Assembly (NCBI RefSeq): GCF_933775445.1
Contig: NC_065878.1
Location: 5,788,001-5,852,000, forward strand
Length of the DNA stretch: 64,000 nt
From: Argentina anserina
Taxonomy: Eukaryota; Streptophyta; Magnoliopsida; Rosales; Rosaceae
Reading direction: 5' to 3'
Shown: positions 13,356 to 23,926 of the stretch, in pieces
How the letters are laid out: each line of letters opens with the position of its first letter
How positions within the stretch are numbered: the first letter of the stretch is position 1
The notes under the pieces: model-generated
What the model saw: only the letters and a program-made list of their open reading frames with translations
What the model was told of the DNA's origin: nothing
The model's database searches: none
Made by a program: the position numbers and the translations under genes

Positions 13356-14520
13356 TGTCAGGGTGTCACGGGCCTACTTAGTACGCAGCGGAATATGACC
13401 CGTGCGGTGCCATGGTTACTCTTAACCAAGGCCAGCCTTACTCAACATCCATCCTTGATGCCAACTCTCTTTTCTTACTTGTGCGCCTCCCGTGTCATTC
13501 CGATCTTTCTCTCTTACATTATTCACTTATGAGGTTCCACCAATGAAAGCTACTCACATATGAGTCTCACAACTTGTGACTTATCGATCGCTTCCTTGTG
13601 TCGTGATACTCCCACGTCACTCGCCCAACCTATAGGCTTCCATGCCATCCACATATCGATCGCTTCTTCGTGTCATGGTACTCCCACGACACTCGTCCAA
13701 CCAATAGGCTTCAATGCCAACCCCTTACCGATCGCTTCCTCGTGTCATGGTGCTCCCATGACACTCGCCCAACCGATAGGCTTCCATGCCAACCCCTTGC
13801 TAACAAGCGTTCACCTTGCACCTCGTAGCAAGCGGCATGATAGTAGGCCGAGACCTTGATGGTCCTCGCTTCCTTCTATCTGACCGTCCCTTGGAAGCAT
13901 GCGCACGTTACTTGCCTCCTGAGCATCCATCATCATGCTCACTCGGCATTAGGATCGCCCACGTACGAACCTCGCCACCTGCATGGACCCGCAATATTGG
14001 CCTACCGGCCAATACTGTCCATGAGACTTTCTGACTCATGGAAACGCATGCCGCCACTCTTTGGCGACATCCGCAAAGCTCTTAGGTTCCCCAAGGTCCC
14101 TCAGGAGTGGCTCACTCAGTGCCCCATAAGGCCGACACCGAGGGTGGTGGAGAGTCAGACACCATGTACCCTCCTATAGAGCATATTGGAGAAAACTGGA
14201 CTTTGCAGGAGGAAACATCAAATATCTGAGGAGGGGCAACTTCCATAATTAATTCATACAAGCTCATAAAAATATTCCGTCAAATGCATTCAACTCTTTT
14301 CGACGTCCCGGACATTTTACGTGTTCAGACTTTTCCCAAATTCCAAGCGTAAGTGCCTCGAACCTAGACGTTCGTCTTAATTACGAAAATGCCACCTAGA
14401 CATGCCACTGACAGCCAATCTGCCTACAAACAGCCTGCATGCTTGTCGCTCGACACCCTATCTTCGGCATAGCGCCTAAGAAGTGTCACGATGGCACAAT
14501 CATTTGTGCAGCTCATGACA
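13356..14520. mobile_element. Nested solo LTR, 1.17 kb
   Basis: The element begins TGTCAGGGTG and ends CTCATGACA, a perfect TGTCA/TGACA inverted end. CAGGGG flanks it on both sides (13,350-13,355 and 14,521-14,526). The same G-rich 'ggctgcgatg' Copia leader sequence continues on both sides, so this block interrupted the Copia element. It contains no credible gene. Inside, from about 13,583 to 13,798, is a three-copy 72-bp tandem repeat, each unit starting (a)ccgatcg/atcgatcg and ending in 'ataggcttccatgcc'. Confidence 0.75.
13583..13798 (+). repeat. 72-bp tandem repeat, three copies
   Basis: Units start at 13,583, 13,655 and 13,727, exactly 72 bp apart. Because 72 is a multiple of three, one frame stays open and encodes three near-identical 24-residue units (IASSCHG...QPIGFHA). 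It sits inside the nested solo LTR and I do not regard it as a gene. Confidence 0.8.
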
Positions 14521-14759
14521 CAGGGGCAGCAGCGGCAGCGTGCAGGGGGGTTGCAGGGCTGCGATACGGGGATGCAGGGGCTGCGATGCGTGGCTGCGAG
14601 GGTAGCAGCGGGGGGCTGCAACAACAGCGAGCATGAGCGGCGAGCAGGGGCTGCGCCGACGAGGAGATGCCGGAGGGCGGTGAGACGGCGGCCGGCGGTG
14701 GAGAAAAAAAAATCTAGGGCTCTAAAAGTTCAGGGTTTTAGGGCAACGTGTTAATAACG

Positions 14760-14943
14760 TGTTTCAGGATGAAATAATTATGTATTATTGAATAATATGG
14801 GAGCCTATATATAGGCATTACAAAACTATAATCTCGTAGGATTCGTAGTCATAATCTATTACGGAGATGCTAATCTATCTCATAACAGGAAACCTATTAG
14901 GCTAAAACACACATAAGGGTAGAATAGTAATTTTCTCGGAACA
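14760..14943 (-). repeat. Copia 5' LTR
   Basis: 184-bp partner of 7,556-7,736. On the minus strand the sequence after the LTR end is cgttattaacacgttgcc, the place where a primer-binding site is expected. The right flank TTATT (14,944-14,948) matches the left flank of the other LTR. Confidence 0.85.
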
Positions 14944-14948
14944 TTATT

Positions 14949-17659
14949 TTTTTAATATTTTCCGAATTGTTTTATCTTTTATTCTTCATCTTTTTCTTAT
15001 TTTTCATTCTTCTAATTTTGGTCAAAACTTTGTCCTCTGGCGATGGATTTAAGCATGGTTGGTACGGTTGAAAATATATTTCCCCCCTTTCATTTGATAT
15101 CATACCTACTCCGAACCAATCACCAAACAAGGCACAACAACCCTCGCAAGGGATTGTTATATTCCATGGTGGTGCTCCAAGCTATTCTGGCAAAATCAGA
15201 GCTCAATGCTCTCTAATTCTAGTTATTCTCTTCATTCTGAGCATACTCATACCAATTTCCTGGTATTTAACATCATTTCACATATTTTGAAATTTTTCTT
15301 GGTATGTCACACTATCTGTCACACCCTCTATCAGACCCGTTGTCACAACTCATGTCACACTACATGTCACACCTCCTGTCACACTTACTGTCACAACCCC
15401 TGTCACACCCGCTATCACACTAACTGTCACACCCCTTGTCACAACTCCTGTCACACATGTTGTCACACATGCTATCACACTTGCTATCATACTACCTATC
15501 ACACTGACTCTCACACCTCATGTCGCACTACATGTCACAACCCTTATCACACTACCTATCATAACCCCTGTCACACTAACTGTCACATCCCCTGTCACAC
15601 TACATGCCACAACCCATGTCACACTACCTATCACACCCCATGTCACACTACCTATCACACACCATATCACACTATTTTTATAGTGACTATGTTGTGACAA
15701 GAAGAAGAAGAAGAAGAAGAAGAAAATGACTAAAAAATAACGAACCTTTGTTTATTGTGATGTGATCTTGAAATTCTCAAATCAACTAATACGATTCAAA
15801 TATGTTGTATAGAACACCACCAATCACACATCATGTCACACTACCTATCACACTACCTATCACAACACAAAGGTAGTGTGACTGATAGTTAACAACCAGC
15901 CACACTATTATTCACACTAACTTTGTTCTGTGATGAGTAGAGTGATGATCTAGAGAAGCTTTGTCGTCCTCTCTTCAACATCGTCGTCATCATCTCTAGA
16001 TCATCACCATCTTCTCCAATCTAGATTTTCCCCACCAAACCCTGCATCAGTCGTTGTGTTCCTCTACTCATCAAAACCAACGACGCGATCTAATCTGATC
16101 GTCAAATTGGTGGGCGCTTGGGCAAAGAGGAAGGCGGGGATGCAGCCCTGGGCTCAGTCTTCAATTGGAGATTCGGTTTCTAGTGAGAACCCCAAACCGA
16201 GAGGTGAGAGCTTGAGATCTGCAATGGTAGATGGCGGAGAGATCGAGAGGCTTCAGCGGCGGAGGGCGGGAGGAGGTCATGGCGTTTGGTCTACTAACGT
16301 CCGCGTGTTAAAGCGCTTGACAATGGGGTTGAGACGGTAAGATGGGTTCGGTGTCGTCAGAGGTGAGGTGAGGCAACTAAGGTGTGACCGTGTGAGCCTG
16401 TGAGGGATTGATGTGGGTTTTCTTCAGTGGCAGGAGTTGTAATTTTAGCCAAATTCATGGGTAACAATTTATGCATTATAAAAAATAGACTTTTTTTTAT
16501 AATTTTGAAATCTTACTTGATTTTTTTTAAATTTCATATGTCAAATGTGATTTTTTTTATAAGAAGCCCTAATTTTAATACATTAAATCCTAAATCTATC
16601 ATTTTGGTACATAAAATTTGTTGATCTATCCAACATATAGTCTTCCCATCCTTGACGTCGTTAGTTGTACTGAAACCTGACCTAATTTAAAGGGTAATTT
16701 AGTCCTATGAATTGTTGCTTTGCTTTTGTTTGGCCATCAGATTTTTGTGTTGTCTATATAGAGGTACAACATCTTCTGCTGCTAATGTTGGTGCAGCTAT
16801 TTGAAGTGGTTTTGACCATGTCGATTTCCGAGTTCGCAAATGAGTCACAACTATATTATAGCTCCTCACGCCTCTTCGTTTGTTAAAGGAAGCTAGCAAC
16901 GTGGATTAAGAATTGAAGAATTAAAAAATGGGATTGTGGTGTGTATAAGTGTATTGGGTTGCTAATGACGATGGGTTTCACCAGTTTCATATGTGCGGGT
17001 CATTAAATTAGGACCAATGAGAAGAGAATAAGAAGGAGAAGAAGAACGAAAGAGAAGAGATGTCCTGCAGTTTTGCCATTATTTTCTTTTTCTTACACCA
17101 AAATATCAAATAGTAAATACGTACAAGAGCCAGAATAAGAGAGTACGAAATTATCCTTGAACAAACATATCATGACCATTAATTAACACCGTCATTGACT
17201 TCGTGTCTATGTTTTGGGTCAGATTTCATATTTTGTGTACCAAAATGCTTATTTTGGAACTTAATGTATATAAATTATTAGTGGTTTTAAGTTGGTGTAC
17301 TATTTGTAAAATTTTCCCTAATTTATATACCACAGTGTGTTCTGTTCGTCGCATACCACACCGCCGATCACAATGTCCTCTTCATTCATTCATTCATCCA
17401 TCATCTTTGATCACTGATCTTTGGGTAAGTTGGATGTTATCTGCTTTTTTATTTTGGTTAATGTCCAACTGTTATTGGGTCTCAAATTCCTTTGTTGTTT
17501 TTTCCATATGAATCAATGAAATTGATCCATGTGTTATGAACTCACTAGGGGGTTCTGCCATTTTTAGTTTGACATGGAAATGTTTTAACCTCTGAGTGTT
17601 GTTTTTGCACATAATTGATTGTCATGGATTGACAAGAAAACCAACAACCCTTCAACCTC
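14949..17659. other. Non-coding region with TGTCACA array
   Basis: No gene is supported. It holds the 12-bp array (15,304-15,670), a second short patch of the same motif (15,822-15,860) and a GAA run (about 15,701-15,724). GC-rich text with GGCGG steps (16,110-16,330) resembles a leader. AT-rich text follows (16,430-16,720). The part from about 17,060 to 17,659 is probably the old 5' flank of the glycosyltransferase pseudogene. The array suggests a non-autonomous relative of the MULE at 51,430-57,300, but I could not define its ends. Confidence 0.5.
15304..15670 (+). repeat. 12-bp tandem array of TGTCACA
   Basis: About 30 consecutive units of 12 bp share the core T(G/A)TCACA followed by five variable bases. 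The phase is kept almost perfectly from end to end. Because 12 is a multiple of three, a long open frame of Cys-His-Thr-x repeats results, which I treat as a by-product. The same core and the same 12-bp spacing occur in the introns of the MULE at 51,430-57,300, partly in reverse complement (TGTGACA). Confidence 0.9.
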
Positions 17660-18210
17660 ATGAACTTGAAATTGAAACCCTCTGTATTTTGTGTCTCCTC
17701 CATCCTCATTCTCGTCCTAGCCATCTCGTTCAATTTCATCAACACTAACTTTGTAGACTTTATTCACCAACCCAAGAAAAATGTCCAAACCCATGAACCC
17801 GAACCCATTTCACTTATGCTCAACTGTATCCTGTGGAATGCTCCATTTCTCTCCGGTAGTGGCTATAGTTTAGAAACTTGGTCCCATATATTAGCCCTTC
17901 ATGAACACAACACAACCCGCGGTTTTACAATAGAGCGATCTACAGTTGCTTGATTTCTGGGAGGGATTGCCTAAATATAAAGAGGATATGGTAGCTGAGC
18001 TTTACCATACCAAATGTAATATGAAAGACACAATAGTCATATGTCATAGTGAGCCTGGTGAATGGAAGCCCCCATTGTTTGAAACTCCCCCTTGCCTTCC
18101 AGCTGCCTACTCAAACTTCAAGTCATTGATTGGTTGCACCATGTCTGAAACTGATAGGGTGAGTCGCAAACACGTGAAGCGTTATAACAAAATGAATCAT
18201 GTTTGGGATC
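17660..18210 (+). pseudogene. Glycosyltransferase pseudogene, 5' part
   Basis: N-terminal half of a plant family-1 (GT4-like) glycosyltransferase. It starts MNLKLKPSVFC, with a hydrophobic segment at about residues 9-28 that looks like a type II membrane anchor for the Golgi or ER. Conserved blocks follow: NAPFLSGSGYS and, after a frameshift near 17,945, LDFWEGLPKY, VICHSEPG and KMNHVW. The reading stops at 18,210, where the Tat element begins. The coding sequence resumes at 31,584 with VPTEFHV, so HVW and VPTEFHV were once contiguous. The gene is dead: a frameshift here, the 13.4-kb insertion, and more breaks in the 3' part. Family assignment is from memory of related plant proteins. Confidence 0.85.
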
Positions 18211-20267
18211 TGTTACGGGAGTCAAATCAGGGGGATCTAGCCTCGTAACCTTGTATTCCGATGTGCCAGCTCAGTGGAACCTGCACACAACACAAGTCAA
18301 AGTCAAAGGGTCAGCAGTGCGCCGACCTTTGACCCTCTGAAGTTTAAGTTATAATTTGGTACTAAATAAGTTCTACAGTTAAGGACTTAGGAATACGTTA
18401 CCCCTTTTAAGTGGTTTAGAAAGCCTATTTATAAGTGCATTGTGAAATGTGTCTAGCTCTTCCTCCAATGTGGGAATGTGCGCCAGCGCATAGCGTCTGT
18501 TATTTAGGCGAGCCACTGTAAGTGATGTTAATGGTGATGCCCGAGCAAGCATTGAGGCTACCAGACCGGATCGCTCACGAGCTAGACTCACTAGGGTTCC
18601 GGCCATCGATCCGGTGGCCAGAATATGTGAGACGACCCGTCCCAAAACTAACCTAATTACGCACAAAAAACCAAATTAAAACCAGCAAACCGAAATCTAA
18701 TCTAAAATAATTGCGGCTGCACCCAAACCTTGTTTGGGCTGCCTACGTACCCTCTACGAGGGATCAAGCCATTCGTAGTTCAACTGAACATTCATTAATG
18801 ACTTGACCACAGTCATAAACAATCATGACGACTAATAATCGTCTAATCCGAGAATTTAGTAAATCAAAGCGAAAACACGCTTTCAACGAATACCATTCGA
18901 TAGTGTAATATCGGCAGATACTCAATTATTTACTTTTATCTTCAAAATTGATCACATCATAATTAAATAAAATTACTATGCACACCAATTTTATTTCTAC
19001 CATTTTACCATAAAGGTAAATAAATAAGGAAGATAGGTAGGAACCATAACAACTTCCTAGACTTGATCATGGTCTCACTAACAGTAATATCACTTAATCA
19101 AAAGCCATAGTTCTTGTTCACATTTACGAAGATTATTTCAGTTTGCTCACAAAAACTACTATGGGCACCCGACACACCAATTTCACCAAATCACCCTTTT
19201 TCAGCATTTTTAAACCGATGCACACTTGCACAATTAATATCATAAACCTTACCCAACAAACACACAACACCACAACTATTATCAATCACAACAATTATCC
19301 GAATTAAACATAAACGATTAAGAAATTGTAACATTTAACTTAAACATCTCCACACGGCTCATTCGATAACCAAAATCAACAAATTATATTTCTTTGGGTT
19401 CATATCAACGACTAAGACCTAACAGAGCCACCCCTTGCTCCAATTACTACATCACGCGTCGTCACACGCGCCACCACAGTGACTGCGCGTGGGCCCTACG
19501 CGCCACCCTTTCCAACCACTTCAAATCGACTCGACACCAACATCAAAGTTGTAGATCACATCAAGATAGATAAGTTTCATACTTGCACCCAAGCCTAGAT
19601 CGGCCAGGAAATGGCCTGAAAATGCTAAGATGCTGACGGAGGGTCGACTTTCGAAACTCCGACTTGCGGCTCGATCTGACTATAAACGGCATGGATTCAG
19701 GACTAGAGGAAGGATTTAGGTCGGATAGAAGCAACCCCGAGCTCCGAATTCACCGGAGACGGCGGCGCCAACTCCACCGGGGTTTCCAATCGTTGCAGCT
19801 CCCCACACGGTGGTCGGCGTCCGGTGATTTCAGTACCGATCGATGGGAAATGGTGAGGCGGTTCGAACGGAACCGGTGGCACGCCGATCAGAAAATTTCT
19901 GGGTTTTCTTCGGGTGAACAGTACCCGACCCGACATTTTCAGCCTTTTTTTTCCAAATTCCGATTTTTACCCCTATTTATACCTATTTCTAAAAATGCCC
20001 AATTACGTTCTTGATTCGTAACTCCTACATACGAACTCCGATTTAGGCGTGCCGCATGTCCACGAGTTCGTATCGACGATTTCTATGACTTTCACGAAGG
20101 AAGGTTTCTCGAAAAACTTACGCATCGAAAAGTCAACTTTTAGATTCGTCACACTTAGTACGACTCTCGTTTCGAGTAAAAGATTAAACTAATATCGCCA
20201 CAAATCGTAAAAGATTTGGGTCGTAACAATATTCGGAGATTACCTTCTCCAGGGGGTGGTGTTAACA
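18211..20267 (-). repeat. Tat 3' LTR, interrupted
   Basis: It matches 31,157-31,583 in two blocks, 18,211-18,627 and 20,228-20,267. The gap is filled by a solo LTR of another family. The left TSD is GGATC. Confidence 0.9.
18628..20228 (-). mobile_element. Solo LTR of the Tekay-like family
   Basis: A 1.6-kb insertion inside the Tat LTR. On the plus strand it begins TGAGACGACCCGTCCCAAAA and ends GGTCGTAACA. AATAT occurs on both flanks (18,622-18,626 and 20,228-20,232). A stretch at 18,715-18,782 (ctgcacccaaaccttgtttg onward) is nearly identical to 47,308-47,381 in the Tekay-like LTR, and both share the 'gcgcgtgggccc' block (19,480-19,505; 47,715-47,740). It carries no coding region. Confidence 0.85.
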
Positions 20268-20389
20268 AGTCCAAGTCCCCGGTTGTTGAGGTTCCTTAGG
20301 TGGGGACTTTCATATCTTATCTTCGGCACAAATATATGAGTTTAAATTACTCAATACCTGAGCTGGCCAATACGTGGCCATGGAAAGCA

Positions 20390-20790
20390 ATCTAGGACCT
20401 CAGGGCTAGGCACATGAGTTAACTAGCGCGCTCGGGGCGTCCATGGATCTGACGTGACCTAGGTATGTCGGGATCAAGTACTGACCTTCCAGTATGGTGC
20501 TGACCGTATGGAGCACTTATGGATTTGGTCAAGGACCTCCGCATCGGACGTATGGGTTAACCAGGTGCGCGAGCGTTGTCGACCTCGAGTGCGGCCTAGG
20601 ACTTGGAGAATGGTCGGGACCTCACTGTTAGACAAGGGTTAACTAACAAATGCAGTAAGCATGTGGGTTAACTAACATCGAAGCGTCCCTGGACCTAGAG
20701 AGTGACCTAGGATCTCGAGGTTAGGTTCGCGGGTTAAATAACATGCTCGGAGCATCCATGATCTGGAGAGTGACCGGAGTCAGTGATTTG
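20390..20790. repeat. Degenerate tandem repeat in Tat 3' region
   Basis: Loosely repeated units of about 90-130 bp contain 'gggttaactaaca', 'gcgtcc(a/c)tgga' and 'gagagtgacct'. Tat elements are known to carry tandem repeats near the 3' LTR that can seed satellites. Here the copies have diverged strongly. Confidence 0.5.
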
Positions 20791-21132
20791 CTTTAATCTG
20801 TAGTAACATGGCAAGTCCCCAAAGTTCTTAGGCAAGGAATATCCCCCGTTGCAATGATCGAAACCGCCTGGTGGAGTGGCCATCTCGTCCTAGAGGTCAG
20901 GAAAATTAATGTAGGGAATAAGCGTGGGTCCTTCACGAAAGTGAAGCGATGGTGACGTCAGTTGCAATGATGGCGTATAGGCAAAGGTGAGTGATCGGGG
21001 TTTTTTTGGTTAGTGCGCGCGCGTGGGGAGCGTTAAGTGGGTAACTGAGGTGGTTTTATAGTAGTGGGGCACGTGGCATTGATCTGACAGTTGGGGGTTT
21101 TTTGGGTCGACGGCCCGGATTAGCCCGAGCGG

Positions 21133-21556
21133 CTATATATAGAGGGAGAGTGAACTGTTTTGTTATTTCTCATTTGTGGAAAAGAAAGATGAGATAAAAA
21201 GATGAATTTCCGGTGACTGTAATCAGAAAAAAGTAAAGACTCCGGCGTTTGCAACCACGGAAATCGCTACTTCAGTTCTACCACAACCACCAAAGGTATT
21301 TTTCCCATCTCTTTTAGGTTTACTGGTTTGGGATGGGATTAATGGGTGTGGGCTAATTTGTGTTGTGTGGGAGTTGTAGCGAATGGGAAAGTTAGACGGG
21401 GTTGTTGGGAGTTGCGGATATGAGGACTCGCACCCAGATTCACTGGTTGCCAACACACCAGAATGGGCTATAAGGTGGGGAGAGTGCGAATTGAGGGGTG
21501 TGTCCTATATGAGCGATGCAGTGTTGTCAAGTAACCCGCTTGGTCTTTTGTTGCAG
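21133..21556 (+). promoter_or_regulatory. TATA box and 5' UTR intron of the antisense gene
   Basis: CTATATATAG at 21,133-21,142 is a strong TATA box on the plus strand, opposite to gag-pol. About 150 bases on, CAAAG|GTATTTT (21,295/21,296) looks like a splice donor. TTTTGTTGCAG|GGTATC (21,556/21,557) looks like an acceptor, just before the ATG at 21,566. Together these outline a leader with one 261-bp intron. This is predicted from sequence only. Confidence 0.65.
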
Positions 21557-21565
21557 GGTATCGAA

Positions 21566-22285
21566 ATGGCGGAGAGAAGAGGAAACAAGGAGACGGGAAC
21601 CAGCGGCAACAACCGTAGATGGTGGCTGGGGGACAAGATGGTGAATCCGCCTGGTCGCGATGCGACGGCAGAGGAGCTGAAGAACATTCGTGAGGTATAC
21701 GACATCCCGATGGATATCAGTCTGAGGCAGTTGGTTGAAGGAGAGTTGATCCACATGCCGCCAGAGGGGGCGTGCTGCATTACAAAGCAAGCGTTGTCAT
21801 GCGGGCTGACACTCCCGATGGCTTTCAGTGTCCAATATCTGTTATCCTGCCTTAACATCGCCCTGGGGTAGGTCATATCCAATATGTGGATGCAACTACT
21901 AGGGAGCATAGCAGTATTCCGGGCGCTTAGGCAAGGGAAGCCATGCTGGCAGGAGTTCTTAGCCTGCTGGTCACTGTAGTACTCCCCGAAATGGGGGAGC
22001 GGGGGTTGCATTAGGATGGCACCCCGGGGGAAGAAGCCTGAACAATTGTGTATTGTAGCAACGGTGGAGATCAAGTTGCCTAAGAGGAAGGAGCCTGGAC
22101 CGTATAACAAGATGACAGATGAGGAGGTGGTCCAAGGGATTGAGAATGTCATCCGGGAGTGGGGTCCGATGGACGTTGATGTGGAGGCGAGTTAGGGCTT
22201 TCCCGCGGTGCTAGAGAAATTGGAGTAAGGCATCTACCCCATTTCCTTAATGCTGAAGCAATACAAAATGTTGCCAACCGAGGTA
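21566..22285 (+). pseudogene. Antisense extra gene (aORF) of the Tat element
   Basis: A single plus-strand frame runs about 720 bp from ATG 21,566 (MAERRGNKETG). It is broken only by in-frame stops at 21,869 (TAG), 21,977 (TAG), 22,193 (TAG) and 22,226 (TAA), with no frameshift. Visible blocks include WWLGDKMVNPPGRDA, YDIPMDISLRQLVEGE, LPMAFSVQYLLSCLNIALG and NMWMQLLGSIAVFRAL. The layout of a helical N-terminal stretch, then a 'W...L.GF..L' block, recalls the antisense ORF proteins of Tat elements such as Retand and Grande, whose role is unknown. The spacing downstream of a TATA box and intron supports a genuine gene that has since decayed. Confidence 0.75.
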
Positions 22286-22684
22286 ATAATTTTGAGCCCC
22301 TGAAATTTTTCGTCGTTTTCTGATACACAAAACACGGTAAGCAGTTTAATATTTTTGAGATGTCGAATAAGCAGTTTAATATTTTTGTACTAAACTACAC
22401 GTTGCCACGAGCTCGGGAGTGTTCACAGAATATTTTACAAGCGCTCAGTTATTTTCTACGAGTTTTAAAAGTTTTCTTGTGTTAGAAATGTTTCTTAATT
22501 GTTTCCTCATTTTAAAATCAGAATAGTTGATTCTAGATTGTGAGATCTTGGCCGTTCATTTCCTGCTTAAAGGGCCAAGCCATTACTTTTCCTTGGCCTT
22601 TTTCTTTCTTCTTCTTCTTCTTCTTCTTCTTCTTCTTCTTCTTCTTCTTCTCTCTCTCGCTCTCTTTCTCCCTCACGGAGCTCA

Positions 22685-22725
<41 letters not shown>

Positions 22726-23650
22726 GTCTCTGTTTCAAACAGAGAGGCACTATGCCTCCTTCTTCAGGCCACACCGCCGCCGTCCGGTGACGCATTGCCA
22801 TGAGACCACTACCACTACGATCGTCTCCCTCTCCTCTCTCCGATGGTGCTCACATAACCGACATGCAACCCATTTTCGGCGAGTCTGAGTTTTGAAGCAA
22901 GGGAACTCCGGTGACGATTCTTGAGCTCCGACGACTTTACGTAGATTCTCTTGGTAAATCCTCTTCTATTATCATTACCCAATCGATCTACTATCTATTT
23001 CCTGTTATTGGAACCTTAAACTCACCTATTCATCTCTTTGGTTTTTTCCGGCGTGTTCTTTGAACTCCGGCGATTGTGTCCGTCGATTCCGGAGGTGAGC
23101 TTCGATTTTTGGGTTCGTTGTGAAGCTTGGAGAGACAGCAAAAATGCTTGGGAGGTGAGGAGGAAGGCCCAGCAGGCCGGATTTGAGGTGGTGGATCACA
23201 AATGCGACGTGATCTCTTTCCGGTGCTTCGTTGAAGTATTAATCGAACTCTAATTTCTTTGATTTTGGTGTTGTTGTATTCATAACGTCGTTTCAATTCG
23301 TTTGGTAAAATTGCATGTTGATTTTGGCTTGATCGGAGTTGAATTTTTGACCGGAATCGTGATCGGTGATGCAAGGGTTCAAAACCCTGGTTTTTACCGT
23401 TTGAATCTTACTTTTTTACTGTTTTATCGTGGAGTGAAATTATTAAAATACCCTTGTGAGTTTTGTATGTACAGTTCTGCCCTAGAAGATTTACTAATTT
23501 GAAAGTTACCCATTTAAAGTTTATTTTTATTTCATTCACTACCTTATAGTTTCGGGTTGATAAGTAGTCGACACGTCAAGTTTGACGTGTCAGTTGCTTA
23601 TTATTTTGGAACTATGGCGAATGTTGTTGTATTCCGGTTCCAGAGAATTA
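22286..23650. other. Unassigned block with CTT and CT microsatellites
   Basis: Lies between the antisense gene and the end of integrase. It contains (CTT)n at about 22,607-22,650 and (CT)n at about 22,688-22,723, followed by CCGGCG-rich, leader-like text (22,760-23,200). It looks like promoter plus 5' UTR sequence, possibly a further LTR insertion, but I could not find matching ends or a target duplication. No coding frame is supported. Confidence 0.4.
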
Positions 23651-23926
23651 AGGTGGAGAATTTTATGGAGATAATCTATGCACACACATCATGAATTTCT
23701 TCGTTAATTCACAAGTCTGTAGGACAAATAGTACAAAGAGAATCCGGAGATAAACAAAATAGAGATATGTAAAATTGGAGATCAACTGTTGTAACAGAAA
23801 TGAACACTGGGCAACTATAAGCCCGGGGGTTACTTGGGGAAGTAGTGGAGATGTTGAGCGGTCCATGGGTATGCCAATTTACGTCCGGATGTGTCCTAGA
23901 AATAGAACGTGGCCAGACTGGCCACT

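Larger units (their letters stand above)
7556..14943 (-). mobile_element. Decayed Ty1/Copia retrotransposon
   Basis: Two direct LTRs, 7,556-7,736 and 14,760-14,943, begin TGTTT and end GGAACA. TTATT flanks the whole element (7,551-7,555 and 14,944-14,948). By eye the LTRs differ at roughly one base in eight, so the insertion is old. Orientation is minus: a Copia integrase relic lies at 10,352-10,693, and two GGGGGAGT purine tracts near 7,890-7,935 sit toward the 3' end. No frame longer than about 110 codons survives. I could not read a clear RT box. The element also carries a nested solo LTR (13,356-14,520) in its 5' region. Confidence 0.85.

Noticed and set aside
13560..14179. Two open frames of about 100 codons with a repeated QPIGFHA motif
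   Set aside because: They lie inside a solo LTR and arise from its 72-bp tandem repeat; no homology to a known protein was recognised.
15304..15670. Regular direct repeats suggestive of a CRISPR array
   Set aside because: Unit and spacing are far too short (7-base core, 12-bp step), there is no cas gene, and the DNA is plant nuclear.
15206..15697. 163-codon open frame of Cys-His-Thr repeats, superficially like a metal-binding protein
   Set aside because: It follows from a 12-bp (4-codon) tandem repeat. Related arrays in MULE introns are clearly non-coding, and no start context or conserved flanks exist.
21383..21565. Upstream in-frame extension of the antisense Tat gene starting MGKLDGVVG
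   Set aside because: It falls inside a well-formed predicted intron (21,296-21,556), and the conserved part begins at the ATG at 21,566. The shorter start is preferred.
22527..22803. Open frames of Phe/Leu/Ser runs resembling membrane proteins
   Set aside because: Translations of the CTT and CT microsatellites.
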